Shown: in pieces, positions 17,334-25,920 of the stretch
Layout of the letters: each line of letters begins with the position of its first letter
Numbering within the stretch: position 1 is the stretch's first letter
Source: Chimaeribacter californicus
Lineage (GTDB): Bacteria > Pseudomonadota > Gammaproteobacteria > Enterobacterales > Enterobacteriaceae
Length of the DNA: 64,000 nucleotides
Assembly: GCF_002858675.1 (NCBI RefSeq)
Contig: NZ_PJZF01000017.1
Location: forward strand, 49,182 to 113,181
Direction: 5' to 3'
Program-made: the position numbers and the translations under genes
The notes under the pieces: generated by a model
Told to the model about the DNA's origin: nothing
The model's input: the letters and a program-made list of their open reading frames with translations, nothing else
Database searches by the model: none

Positions 17334-18575
17334 ATGAATACCGATACCCGGAAAATGGTTCTGGTTACCGTCCTGTGCGGGCTGGGCTACATGATGTATT
17401 CGGTTGATCGCATGACGGTGTCGTCGGCGATTGGGCTGATTGCCACGGAGTTTGGCCTCGGCAAAGGGGAAAGCGGCATCCTGCTCTCCTCCTTCTTTTT
17501 TGGCTTTATTCTTTTCCTGTTTGTTGCCGGCATCATCGCCGACAAACTCAGCGGCAAACCGGTGCTGATCCTCGGGTTGATGATGTTCTCACTGGCGACC
17601 ATGCTCACGGGGGTCGCAGGCAGCCTGACCAGCCTGATCTTCTACCGGGTGATGACCGGCATCGGCGAAGGGATCTTCTGGCCGGCCGCCTCGCTGGAGG
17701 TGGCGAACGTCACCAGCGAGAAACAGCGCACCACGGTGATGTCCCTCTACTGGATGGGTTACCCGATCGGCGGCTTCCTCGGCACCTGGATGGGCGCGGT
17801 GCTCGGCCCGGTGTTTGGCTGGCGCGTGGTGTTTTACGTTGCCGGGGCGCTGGGGATGGTGGTGGCGCTGCTGTATGCGGTGCTGGTGAAAAATGACCGT
17901 AAACCCACTGACCTGGTCGCCCGGCAGGCGGCGGAGCGCGTGCCGCTGCGCACGCTGTTCCGCCATGCGCCGGTGATGATGATGGCGCTCTATTACTTCG
18001 TGCTGCTGGCGGGCTGGTGGATTGTGCTGCTGTGGGCGCCGAGCTACCTGATGCAAGTGAAAAACCTGACCATCGGCACCGCCGGAACGATAGCCAGCCT
18101 GCTGGGGCTGACCGGCGCACTGGGCGGTTTCCTGCTTGGCCGTTACTGCGACAAAGGCGACTTCCTGCGCCGCCGCCGCATTCTGATGGCCATCACCGCA
18201 GTCAGCGGGCTGTTAATGGCGGCCATGGTATTGACCCCGTCGGTGCCGCTGGTGATTGTGCTGGTGATGCTGCTGGGCTTTCTCGGCTACCCCATCACGC
18301 CGATTGTGCTGTCGGTGACGGCGGAACTGGTGCCGCCCTCGCTGCGCGGGTCAGCCATCGGTTTTGTGATGAACATGGGCATGGCGGCAGGCGGCATCTC
18401 GCCGATTGTCGCCGGTTATTTCGCCCAGCATTACACCCTGCAACCGGTCTGGCTGGCGGCGGCGTTCGTTATCCTGTGCAGCAGCCTGGTGCTGTTGGGT
18501 GTACGCAAGTTACCCGTCACTGCCGCAAACCCTGCCGGGGAACCGGGGCCGCGTGCGCATCTGGCAAAGCATTAA
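17334..18575 (+). CDS. MFS importer (ACS/ExuT-type, 12 TMS)
   Basis: 413-aa inner-membrane transporter with 12 hydrophobic segments. N-terminal MVLVTVLCGLGYMMYSVDRMTVSSAIGLIATEFGL and the ADKLSGKPVLILGL loop match the anion/cation symporter (sugar acid, phthalate or hexuronate) branch of MFS. It is embedded in the oxidoreductase/isomerase/DUF993 operon with GAGGAAAAT before its ATG, and so is the probable importer of that pathway's substrate. Membership of the ACS branch would hint at an acidic or carboxylated substrate; this is inference. Confidence 0.85.
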   Translation: MNTDTRKMVLVTVLCGLGYMMYSVDRMTVSSAIGLIATEFGLGKGESGILLSSFFFGFILFLFVAGIIADKLSGKPVLILGLMMFSLATMLTGVAGSLTSLIFYRVMTGIGEGIFWPAASLEVANVTSEKQRTTVMSLYWMGYPIGGFLGTWMGAVLGPVFGWRVVFYVAGALGMVVALLYAVLVKNDRKPTDLVARQAAERVPLRTLFRHAPVMMMALYYFVLLAGWWIVLLWAPSYLMQVKNLTIGTAGTIASLLGLTGALGGFLLGRYCDKGDFLRRRRILMAITAVSGLLMAAMVLTPSVPLVIVLVMLLGFLGYPITPIVLSVTAELVPPSLRGSAIGFVMNMGMAAGGISPIVAGYFAQHYTLQPVWLAAAFVILCSSLVLLGVRKLPVTAANPAGEPGPRAHLAKH

Positions 18576-18600
18576 CCCTGATATTTTCAAGGAGACTGTG

Positions 18601-19770
18601 ATGACCCTCAGCAATCATGTGCACTTACTGGACCGCCACGGCCAGCCTTACGGCTATGAAATCAAAGGCGGGCTGCGCTGGCAGGTACCGCACACGCCAC
18701 GCTTCAACCGTGATGCGTTTGCCGCCGCCCATGTGGTCGCCGATCCCACGCGGATGCAGCACCCCACGCGCGATATGGCCATCGACTGGGATGCCACGCT
18801 GGCCTACCGCCGCCACCTGATGTCACTCGGCTTTGGCGTAGCGGAAGCGATGGACACCGCCCAGCGCGGCATGGGGCTGGACTGGCCCACCAGCCTGATG
18901 CTGATCCAACGCAGCGTGGCACTGGCGAAAGATTTTCCGGGGTCGGCCATCGCCTGCGGCGCAGGCACCGATCACCTGACCGATTTCACCGGGCTTACCC
19001 TGACGGAGGTGATTAACGCCTATGAGCAGCAGATAGACGCGATTGAAGCCTGCGGCGGGCGCATTATCCTGATGGCCAGCCGGGCGCTGGCCGCGATCGC
19101 CAGGGGGCCGGAGGATTATCTCCAGGTCTATGACCAGGTGCTGCGGCAAGTGCGGGAGCCGGTGATATTGCACTGGCTCGGTGACATGTTCGACCCGGCG
19201 CTGCGCGGTTACTGGGGCGCGGCACAGCTCAATGACGCGATGGAGATTTGCCTGTCGGTGATTAGGCGTAATGAGGCCCATATCGACGGCATCAAGATTT
19301 CATTGCTGGATAAAGACCGCGAGATCGCGATGCGCCGCCGCCTCCCCGGCCGGGTAAAAATGTATACCGGTGACGATTTCAACTACCCCGACCTGATTGC
19401 CGGGGACAGCCAGGGCTACTCCCACGCGCTGCTGGGGATCCTGGACGCGATAGCCCCGGCGGCGGCGGCGGCGCTGCACGCGCTGGCGCAGGGCGACCGG
19501 GAGACTTACCAGCAGATCCTCGCGCCGACGCTGCCGCTGGCGCGCCACATCTTCGCGGCACCCACGCACTACTACAAAGCCGGCATCGTCTTCCTCGCCT
19601 GGCTGAACGGCCACCAGAACCACTTCACAATGCTGGGCGGCATGCAAAGCGCCCGCAGCCTGGCGCACTACAGCGAACTGTTCCGCCTGGCAGACGAGGC
19701 CGGGTTGCTGATGAACCCTGACCTGGCCGCTGAAAGAATGGGGTTGCTGGGCAGGCTGCACGGTATTTAG
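18601..19770 (+). CDS. DUF993 family protein, aldolase-like (DHDPS fold)
   Basis: 389 aa. The start at 18601 follows AAGGAGACTGTG. An upstream open extension overlaps the MFS gene and is ignored. The protein belongs to DUF993, related to the dihydrodipicolinate synthase class I aldolases. Lys232 in HIDGIKISLLDKD aligns with the Schiff-base Lys of that fold (GIK motif), and VKMYTGDDFNYPDLIAGDSQGYSHALLGILDAIAP matches the GDD..L..GA.G strand. A lyase or dehydratase acting on a keto-acid or keto-sugar is therefore plausible. It is the last gene of the TetR-controlled operon, placed where a final C-C cleavage step would be expected. Confidence 0.8.
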   Translation: MTLSNHVHLLDRHGQPYGYEIKGGLRWQVPHTPRFNRDAFAAAHVVADPTRMQHPTRDMAIDWDATLAYRRHLMSLGFGVAEAMDTAQRGMGLDWPTSLMLIQRSVALAKDFPGSAIACGAGTDHLTDFTGLTLTEVINAYEQQIDAIEACGGRIILMASRALAAIARGPEDYLQVYDQVLRQVREPVILHWLGDMFDPALRGYWGAAQLNDAMEICLSVIRRNEAHIDGIKISLLDKDREIAMRRRLPGRVKMYTGDDFNYPDLIAGDSQGYSHALLGILDAIAPAAAAALHALAQGDRETYQQILAPTLPLARHIFAAPTHYYKAGIVFLAWLNGHQNHFTMLGGMQSARSLAHYSELFRLADEAGLLMNPDLAAERMGLLGRLHGI

Positions 19771-19776
19771 CACATG

Positions 19777-19804
19777 AAAACCGGCCCTGGACGGGGCCGG
19801 TTTT
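19777..19804. terminator. Bidirectional intrinsic terminator
   Basis: AAAACCGGCCC - TGGACG - GGGCCGGTTTT: an 11-bp perfect stem flanked by A and T runs, between the DUF993 gene and the convergent acetyltransferase gene. Confidence 0.9.
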
Positions 19805-19838
19805 CACAGGCGTTTACAGAGCTTTTTCCAATAACGTT

Positions 19839-20306
19839 TTACCCGCCATCCCTGAGCCGCTTAACCATAAAGCGACTGAGCGGATCCTCTTTGTAAGGCG
19901 GGAAAGGGGGGCAGAACGCATAACCGCACCGCTGATACAGCGCGATGGCCGGTTGTTGATGGATGCCGGTTTCAAGCCGCAGCAGCGTACAGCCGGCGTC
20001 TGCCGCGAGCGTTTCCAGGCAGGCGATAATCTTCTCACCCAGTTGTTGCCCACGGTATGCCGGGCGGATATACATGCGCTTTATCTCCGCGGCACCGTCG
20101 CCCTGCAAATAGACGGCACCGCATCCGGCCGGATTGCCCTTTGCATCACGCATCAGCACACAACGCAGGTGCTCATCCCCGATGGCTGCCAGATCGATAC
20201 AGTGGTTGCTCTCCGCCGGGTAAAGCGCCCCCTGAAACGCATCCAGCTCCGCCACCAGCGTGGCCAGCTCTGCTGACGCCGTATCTACTTCCGCAATCTG
20301 AAACAT
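19839..20306 (-). CDS. GNAT-family N-acetyltransferase
   Basis: 155 aa with the GNAT core: acetyl-CoA pyrophosphate loop in IKRMYIRPAYRGQQLGEKII (about 94-113) and the C-terminal ALYQRCGYAFCPPFPPYKEDPLSRFMVK strand-helix that resembles small-molecule or amino-acid acetyltransferases. The acceptor is unknown. It starts 78 bases after the EamA gene on the same strand, so the two may be cotranscribed. Confidence 0.87.
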   Translation of the reverse strand: MFQIAEVDTASAELATLVAELDAFQGALYPAESNHCIDLAAIGDEHLRCVLMRDAKGNPAGCGAVYLQGDGAAEIKRMYIRPAYRGQQLGEKIIACLETLAADAGCTLLRLETGIHQQPAIALYQRCGYAFCPPFPPYKEDPLSRFMVKRLRDGG

Positions 20307-20384
20307 CCCTTCCCCGTCTTGTGTTACGCCGTTTCTGGAATGTATCAGATCTGTTACCGCTCCGCCTGGCTTGCGCTGCGCGCC

Positions 20385-21287
20385 TCAATCACTGACCGGT
20401 ATCACCGCCACCCTGCGGGGGCGGGTGGCCCACACCGAGGCACCGACAATCAGTATGCCGCCCAGCCAGGCGGCAGGGGTCAATGACTCCTGCAACCAGA
20501 ACATGGTGAACAGCGCACCAAACAGCGGCTCCGTGCCCATCAGCAATGAGGCACGGGTCGGTGTGAGGCGTTTTACGGCATAATTCTGCGCGAAAAAGGC
20601 GAACAGCGTGCAGAACAGCACCAGATAAAGCGTCGCCCCCCAAAACGCCGCGCTCTGCGGCAACGCCGGGATGCCCTGCCGGGTGGCCAGCAGCAGCGCC
20701 AGCGAACCGGCGGCGACCATGCCCGTCTGCACCGCAGTCAGCGCCAGTGCCGGCACGTTGCGGTGCTGCATCAGCTTTTTCGTCAGGCATACCATCACCG
20801 CCCGCAACAACGCCGCCCCCAGAATCAGCATATCGCCCGCGTTCATCTTGATAACGACGCCCCCGGTCAGCAGCAGCGCCCCGCACAGCGATACGCCTGC
20901 GGCGATAAACACGCTGTTTTCCGGCCGCCGGCGAAGCATCAGCCACTCAACGAACGGTGTCAGCACCACGCAGAGGCTGATGAGAAACGCCGCGTTGCTG
21001 GCGGTGGTCAGCGCCACGCCAAAGGTTTCACACAGGAATATCGCCAACAGCACCGCCCCCAGCACCAGCCCCGGCACCACCGCCTGCCGCCAGCAGCGCC
21101 TTAACGCCGGCAGCAGCAGAACAAAGGTCAGCATAAAGCGGATAAACAAGAAACCGGCGACCGGGTAGAACAGCACCGCCTGTTTGACCATGCCGTAACT
21201 GGTGCCCCAGACCACGGCCACCACCAGCAACATGACGCCAGCATACCGGGCAGTGTTCTGCTGCATCGGGGAATAGTCATCCATCAT
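20385..21287 (-). CDS. EamA/DMT-family exporter
   Basis: 300-aa inner-membrane protein with ten hydrophobic helices in two EamA repeats. The first is VVWGTSYGMVKQAVLFYPVAGFLFIRF; the second contains RLTPTRASLLMGTEPLFGALF, the classic conserved end of EamA. Start at 21287 is fixed by AGGAGAAAGCA. Relatives export amino acids, nucleosides or other metabolites. It is divergent from a LysR gene 181 bases away, its likely regulator. Confidence 0.88.
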   Translation of the reverse strand: MMDDYSPMQQNTARYAGVMLLVVAVVWGTSYGMVKQAVLFYPVAGFLFIRFMLTFVLLLPALRRCWRQAVVPGLVLGAVLLAIFLCETFGVALTTASNAAFLISLCVVLTPFVEWLMLRRRPENSVFIAAGVSLCGALLLTGGVVIKMNAGDMLILGAALLRAVMVCLTKKLMQHRNVPALALTAVQTGMVAAGSLALLLATRQGIPALPQSAAFWGATLYLVLFCTLFAFFAQNYAVKRLTPTRASLLMGTEPLFGALFTMFWLQESLTPAAWLGGILIVGASVWATRPRRVAVIPVSD

Positions 21288-21468
21288 TGCTTTCTCCTGT
21301 CTGCACCCGGCCATCCTGGGCAACCCGATGCCCGCGTCATCACCGGCGCGGTGACTTTGCCGTCGGACTGCGATAGTTTGGGGCGTTGAATGTCAGTTTG
21401 TCTTAAGGCGAGTATGGGCGATTCCGCCTCGGGGAATAATCAGGGTAAACAAACAAGACTCTTACGCT

Positions 21469-22416
21469 ATGCGAACAAATCAATACATGGGGTTGCTGCC
21501 GTATATGGCGGTGTTTGTCAAAGTGGTGGAGACGGGCAGTTTTTCCGCGGCGGCAGAACAGTTGGGCACCACTGCCTCGTCGGTCAGCCGCCAGGTGGCC
21601 AGCCTTGAGCAGGCGCTGGCGGTCAAGCTGCTGGTAAGGACTACGCGGCGGCTGAAGCTCTCTGCGGCGGGGAGCGATGCCTATGCCCGCTGCTGTGAGA
21701 TGGTCGAATCCGCCAGATCCGTGCTGGATCTGGCGGAACGGGTCAACGATGCGCCGCAAGGGATGGTCAGACTCAGCGCCCCGCGCGCCTTCGGTAAGGA
21801 GCTGATCGCGCCGCATATTGAGGAATTTTTACACCGTTACCCCGGGGTGGATATCCAGCTGAAACTCACCGACCGCCAAGCTGACCTGATCGGTGATGAC
21901 CTCGACCTGATGATCCGCATTACTGACACGCCCCCCGCCGGGCTGGCGGCGCGCCCGCTGATCCGCGTCAGCCATATCCTTTGCGCGACCGCCGCTTACC
22001 TGGAAAAACGCGGCTGCCCGCACCACCCCCGTGACCTGGCGCAGCACAGTTGCCTCTATCTCGGGGAGGTGCCCGGGGATAACTGCTGGAAGTTCTCCCA
22101 CCTGCAAACCCAGGAACAGGTCAATGTCACGGTACGCGGGCGTTATGTCACCAACCACAGTAAGGCGCGGCTGGAGGGCGTCCTCAGCCATCTGGGGATC
22201 GGCTGTTTGCCGTGGTTTGTCGCGCGGGAAGCGCTTAACGCCCAACAGATCGTCGAGGTGCTGCCCCAGTGGGACTACCAGACCTCGTATTACGGCATGT
22301 CGTGGCTCCTCTACCACCCGAACCGTTTTCTGCCGCCGAAATGCCGGGTGCTGATCGATTTCCTGGCGGAGAAAATTGCCGGCAACGATGTGAATCGCCG
22401 CGCCGGCCGCCGGTGA
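21469..22416 (+). CDS. LysR-family transcriptional regulator
   Basis: 315 aa: wHTH at about 8-68 (SFSAAAEQLGTTASSVSRQVASLEQALAVKLLVRTTRRLKLS) and a LysR effector domain resembling the CrgA-like group. No clear ribosome site precedes ATG 21469; ATG 21487 is an alternative start. It is divergent from the EamA exporter, its probable target. Confidence 0.9.
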   Translation: MRTNQYMGLLPYMAVFVKVVETGSFSAAAEQLGTTASSVSRQVASLEQALAVKLLVRTTRRLKLSAAGSDAYARCCEMVESARSVLDLAERVNDAPQGMVRLSAPRAFGKELIAPHIEEFLHRYPGVDIQLKLTDRQADLIGDDLDLMIRITDTPPAGLAARPLIRVSHILCATAAYLEKRGCPHHPRDLAQHSCLYLGEVPGDNCWKFSHLQTQEQVNVTVRGRYVTNHSKARLEGVLSHLGIGCLPWFVAREALNAQQIVEVLPQWDYQTSYYGMSWLLYHPNRFLPPKCRVLIDFLAEKIAGNDVNRRAGRR

Positions 22417-22591
22417 TCCCACTCTATAGCGTCAATTAACAGATGAACCGTTTCAGGTTACCGCTCATCGGTTGATTGTCTCGCTAATTGGGCTATACAG
22501 TGTAATGAACAGGTATTTTATAGCTGGCTTTACCCTGTGTACTCGCCGGTAAACATTATCTGGCCGGTAATCAGAGAATAAAGGAAAAACT

Positions 22592-23296
22592 ATGCCCACC
22601 CTTAACCTATACGGCCAGCAATTAGGCCGGGAAATCACTGACTGGGTAAAAAAATCACCGCCTGAAAAAGTCACGCTGCACGGGCATTATTGTATTGTTT
22701 GCCCGCTCTCGGTGGATCACGCAGAAGATCTCTACCACGAGTGGCAGAGCATCGACGATGACCGGGACTGGACCTATCTTTCTGATTCAAAACCCACCAC
22801 CAAAGAACAATGCTATCAGTACCTTAGAGAACTCTCTGCCGATAAAGAGAAACTCTATTTTTCAGTAAAAGACAAAGAAACCGGCAGCGTTCATGGCTTT
22901 TTCTGCATCAATAAAATTGATTTACATAACGGAAGTTTTGCCATCTCGGAAATTAACTGGGCCCCCCCGATGAAAAGAACCCGGCTCAGTACAGAATCAC
23001 TTTTCCTGATCATTAACTATTTTATGGAGACGCTGAAATACCGGCGCTGCGAATGGCGGACAAACTGCCTTAACACCCCGGCGATCAGCTCCGCAGAGCG
23101 GATTGGCTTTAAACAGGAAGGGGTCCTGCGTGAAAAAAAAGTCACTAAAGGCCACTCGGAAGATATCGCCCTGTTCTCTATTACCGCAATCGACTGGATG
23201 GAAACGGCAGAAGTGCTGAAAGCGTGGTTGCGGAAAGAAAACTTTGATGAACGCGGCAGGCAAATAAAGAAAATCAGCGATTTCCGCACGCAATAA
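22592..23296 (+). CDS. RimJ/RimL-type GNAT acetyltransferase
   Basis: 234 aa. The layout fits the RimJ/RimL/YdaF branch: an N-terminal strand region (VTLHGHYCIVCPLSVDHAEDLYHEW), a central FSVKDKETGSVHGFFCINKIDLHNGSFAISEINWAPPMKRT motif, then YRRCEWRTNCLNTPAISSAERIGFKQEGVLREKKVTKGHSEDIALFSI, which is the acetyl-CoA and acceptor end of this group. It may acetylate a protein N-terminus or small molecule. AAAGGAAAAACT precedes the ATG. The gene is more AT-rich than its neighbours and stands alone. Confidence 0.87.
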   Translation: MPTLNLYGQQLGREITDWVKKSPPEKVTLHGHYCIVCPLSVDHAEDLYHEWQSIDDDRDWTYLSDSKPTTKEQCYQYLRELSADKEKLYFSVKDKETGSVHGFFCINKIDLHNGSFAISEINWAPPMKRTRLSTESLFLIINYFMETLKYRRCEWRTNCLNTPAISSAERIGFKQEGVLREKKVTKGHSEDIALFSITAIDWMETAEVLKAWLRKENFDERGRQIKKISDFRTQ

Positions 23297-23323
23297 ACCC
23301 GGGCGGTTAATGATCAGCGATAT

Positions 23324-23356
23324 CCGCCACAGCCTGATACCCCCAGGCTGTGGCGG
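23324..23356. terminator. Strong hairpin between convergent genes
   Basis: Perfect 13-bp stem CCGCCACAGCCTG/CAGGCTGTGGCGG with a 7-nt loop, between the acetyltransferase and the isomerase genes. No T-run on either side. Confidence 0.65.
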
Positions 23357-23367
23357 AGGATAAACCG

Positions 23368-24309
23368 TTAGCGGCTGATGCTCGCATTAAGGGCATCGAT
23401 AGAGGTTTGCAACCCTGCCTCAACGCTCATGGTCAAATCTTCCATCTCCAGGGAGACATAGCCGTCATAACCGGTCATGCGAAGGACGGAGAAAAACTCT
23501 TTCCACCACTGCAAATCCTGGCCGCAGCCTACGGCGACATAGTTCCAGGTACGGGTTTTGGTGTTCGTCACCGGTTGGTATTCCAGTAATCCATCAATAT
23601 CCGCCAGGCCGCGTTCAATGCGGGCATCCTTACCATGGACGTGATACACCGCGCCTTCCAGTTTACGTGCCGCCGCAATCGGATCGGCCCCCATGGCGAT
23701 GAGGTGGGAAGGGTCAAGGTTCATCCCGATCATCTCATCGACGCTATTGCGCAGCCGCAACAAGGTGCTGGGGTTGTACACCAGCTGACAGGGGAACTCT
23801 TCAATCGCAATCTGTTCGATGCCGTGCTGCCGGGCGTGCTGGGTGAAGGCTTTCCACCAGGGGATGGCAACCTCGTTCCATTGATAGTCGATAACCCCGG
23901 GCATGTAATCAGGCCAGGAGACCGTGGAGGTGATCCAGTTCGGGACGCTGTCCCCCGGGCCGCCGCCGGGCAGGCCGCTCATCATGACGATTTTCTTCAC
24001 GCCCAGTTTGCCGGCCAGTTCAACGGCTTTATAACTGCTCAGCGTATGTTTTTCGCCTAACTCACCCGGCGCGAGCGGGTTACCCGAACAGTTCAACGCC
24101 ACAATTTCCATATCGCGCTGTTGCAGTTCCTGGCGGAAAGCGGCCAGTTTTTCGGGTGACGCCAGCAACGCCTCCGTTTTCACGTGCGGACAGGGTGACC
24201 ACCCCCCGGCTGTCATTTCTACCCCATTAATGCCGTAGCTTTTCACTCTATCCAGCATGTCAGGAAACGATAAATTCGCCAGAACATCGGTACAGATCGC
24301 AAGTTTCAT
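23368..24309 (-). CDS. TIM-barrel sugar isomerase/epimerase
   Basis: 313 aa of the xylose-isomerase-like TIM-barrel family. Metal-ligand strands are visible: IAIEEFPCQLVYNP (Glu), GMNLDPSHLIAMG (Asp, His), YHVHGKDARI (His) and DGYVSLEMED (Glu). Start at 24309 follows AAAGGATGAAAA. It is the last gene of a four-gene operon with an SP-family MFS importer, a MocA oxidoreductase and an EIIA. A role in isomerising or epimerising a keto-inositol or keto-sugar is plausible. Confidence 0.86.
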   Translation of the reverse strand: MKLAICTDVLANLSFPDMLDRVKSYGINGVEMTAGGWSPCPHVKTEALLASPEKLAAFRQELQQRDMEIVALNCSGNPLAPGELGEKHTLSSYKAVELAGKLGVKKIVMMSGLPGGGPGDSVPNWITSTVSWPDYMPGVIDYQWNEVAIPWWKAFTQHARQHGIEQIAIEEFPCQLVYNPSTLLRLRNSVDEMIGMNLDPSHLIAMGADPIAAARKLEGAVYHVHGKDARIERGLADIDGLLEYQPVTNTKTRTWNYVAVGCGQDLQWWKEFFSVLRMTGYDGYVSLEMEDLTMSVEAGLQTSIDALNASISR

Positions 24310-24368
24310 TTTTCATCCTTTATTTGTTATTTCTAAACCGTTAAACAGCCTGGGCAACACCGCTGACG

Positions 24369-24797
24369 TCACTGTTTTTCAAACTGTTCAATAAATTCTT
24401 TTTTACTGGTTGCCTGCGCCAGGAGCGTCGTTTTTAATTCATCACCCAATAAATCCGCAATATCCGCTAACACCTGAAGGTGCTCATTCTGTTTCGCCGC
24501 GACCGCCACGACCACGAATGCGACTTTTCCGTCCCCCCAGCTTACGCCCTGAGGAAATTGGAAAATCTGAAAGCCGGTCTTAATAACCAGGTCAATGCTC
24601 TCTTTCGCACAGTGAGGTAATGCAACGCCTGTGCCTAAATAGGTCGGGACACTCTTTTCACGGGTCATCATTGCTTCAAAAAAGCCCGCTTTTGCAAAAC
24701 CGCCCTGGATGAGCGAATCAGCAGCAATTTTTATGGCGGCTTTTTTAGACGATGCCCGGCAATTAAGGAAAATATTTTCTTCAGACAGATTCAGCAT
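24369..24797 (-). CDS. Orphan PTS EIIA domain, mannitol/fructose type
   Basis: 142-aa stand-alone EIIA of the mannitol/fructose (PTS_EIIA_2) family. The phospho-acceptor His62 sits in YLGTGVALPHC, where the family usually reads PHG. Start at 24797 is chosen for AGGAGCAGAAT; a longer open frame to 24926 has no such site and overlaps the upstream gene. No EIIB or EIIC is present in the window. Its place inside an MFS/dehydrogenase/isomerase operon suggests a regulatory role (phosphorylation-dependent control of transport or enzyme) rather than sugar phosphorylation. Confidence 0.85.
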   Translation of the reverse strand: MLNLSEENIFLNCRASSKKAAIKIAADSLIQGGFAKAGFFEAMMTREKSVPTYLGTGVALPHCAKESIDLVIKTGFQIFQFPQGVSWGDGKVAFVVVAVAAKQNEHLQVLADIADLLGDELKTTLLAQATSKKEFIEQFEKQ

Positions 24798-24870
24798 ATT
24801 CTGCTCCTGTGCAACTTCCCGACGCAGACTAACCCTCGTGACGTCCCGTAATACGCCGTGAGTGAAGCGA

Positions 24871-25896
24871 TTAACTCTCTGAGAGTGGCTGGTATAAAGC
24901 CGGGCGCGCCGGGATGGTGACATCATGTTTTAATCCGTCCTTCAAGGACGCAATGCCGGCATCACAGACCAGCGCAACGAGATAGCCATCCCACGAAGAG
25001 GGGCCGGTCATTTCGCTGCCGCTCTTTACGCGATCAACAAAATTCTGCACTTCGCGGTCGTAAGCGGTGGCAAACCGCTCCATGCAACTTTGAGCGATAT
25101 GCCGCCCAACCCCATTAGCGGAACGGGTAACGGTCAATGCTTGTTCTGTCAGGCTCGCAATGGCATTTTCGCCAATCACTTCACAGCGGATGTCATAACC
25201 ATAGTTGCAGTTAACGAATAACTCATCGTCGATGCGCACGCCCGACTCGGTTTCAAAAATAACAATGAGGGGGTCTTGTAAATGTTCTAAGGCCCGGCTG
25301 GTTTTTTTCCGTGGCTTATCCACCCGGACAGAGACAATATTTTCATTCAGCAGATAATGGATAATGTCTATTTCATGGGTCGCTGAGTCATTTATCGCCA
25401 TCTCAAGGGTGTAGCTTTCCGGCACCGAGGGGTTCCGGTGCGCGCAATGCATCAGTAAAATCTCGCCTAACTCACCCGTCCCGATGCTCTGTTTCAATGC
25501 CTGGTAGCCCGGGTCAAAACGCCGCATAAAACCAAGTTGTAACAGCCGCTTGCCGTAATTAACTTCGGCCTCGATAATCTCCCTGGCGTCAATTGCGGTG
25601 GGGGTCAGCGGTTTTTCACAGAAGATGGGTTTTCCAGCTTTGATGGCCGCCAGAATTTGCTCTTTATGCACCGGGCCGATGGAACAGATAAATACCGCAT
25701 CAACCAGATCTGACTGGATCATCTCAATCGCATCATAAAAAGGGGTGGCGTTATATTCCTGTGCCAGCGCATTTGCCACGCCGCTGTTAATATCGCAGAT
25801 GGCGGTGACATTGGCGTTGGTAATAACCTGTTTGAAGCGTTGCAAATGGTCACGGCCAATCATACCTAAACCAATTAATCCGATGTTTACTGACAT
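24871..25896 (-). CDS. Gfo/Idh/MocA-family dehydrogenase (inositol 2-dehydrogenase-like)
   Basis: 341 aa. NAD-binding GLIGLGMIGRDH at 6-17, the EKP motif in IFCEKPLTP, then the IolG-like sequence FMRRFDPGYQALK and AINDSATHEIDIIHYLL with the catalytic Lys/Asp/His region of inositol dehydrogenases (D and H of ATHEIDIIHYL). The closest match is the IolG/MocA group that oxidises myo-inositol or related polyols. It sits 24 bases after the SP-family MFS gene, in operon with EIIA and an isomerase. The specific substrate is uncertain. Confidence 0.87.
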   Translation of the reverse strand: MSVNIGLIGLGMIGRDHLQRFKQVITNANVTAICDINSGVANALAQEYNATPFYDAIEMIQSDLVDAVFICSIGPVHKEQILAAIKAGKPIFCEKPLTPTAIDAREIIEAEVNYGKRLLQLGFMRRFDPGYQALKQSIGTGELGEILLMHCAHRNPSVPESYTLEMAINDSATHEIDIIHYLLNENIVSVRVDKPRKKTSRALEHLQDPLIVIFETESGVRIDDELFVNCNYGYDIRCEVIGENAIASLTEQALTVTRSANGVGRHIAQSCMERFATAYDREVQNFVDRVKSGSEMTGPSSWDGYLVALVCDAGIASLKDGLKHDVTIPARPALYQPLSES

Positions 25897-25920
25897 GGTT
25901 TTTTACCTCTTCATAATGAA

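Noticed and set aside
20389..20946. 185-codon frame inside the EamA gene
   Set aside because: Gly/Ala/Arg-rich alternative frame of the exporter; no domain and no start signal.
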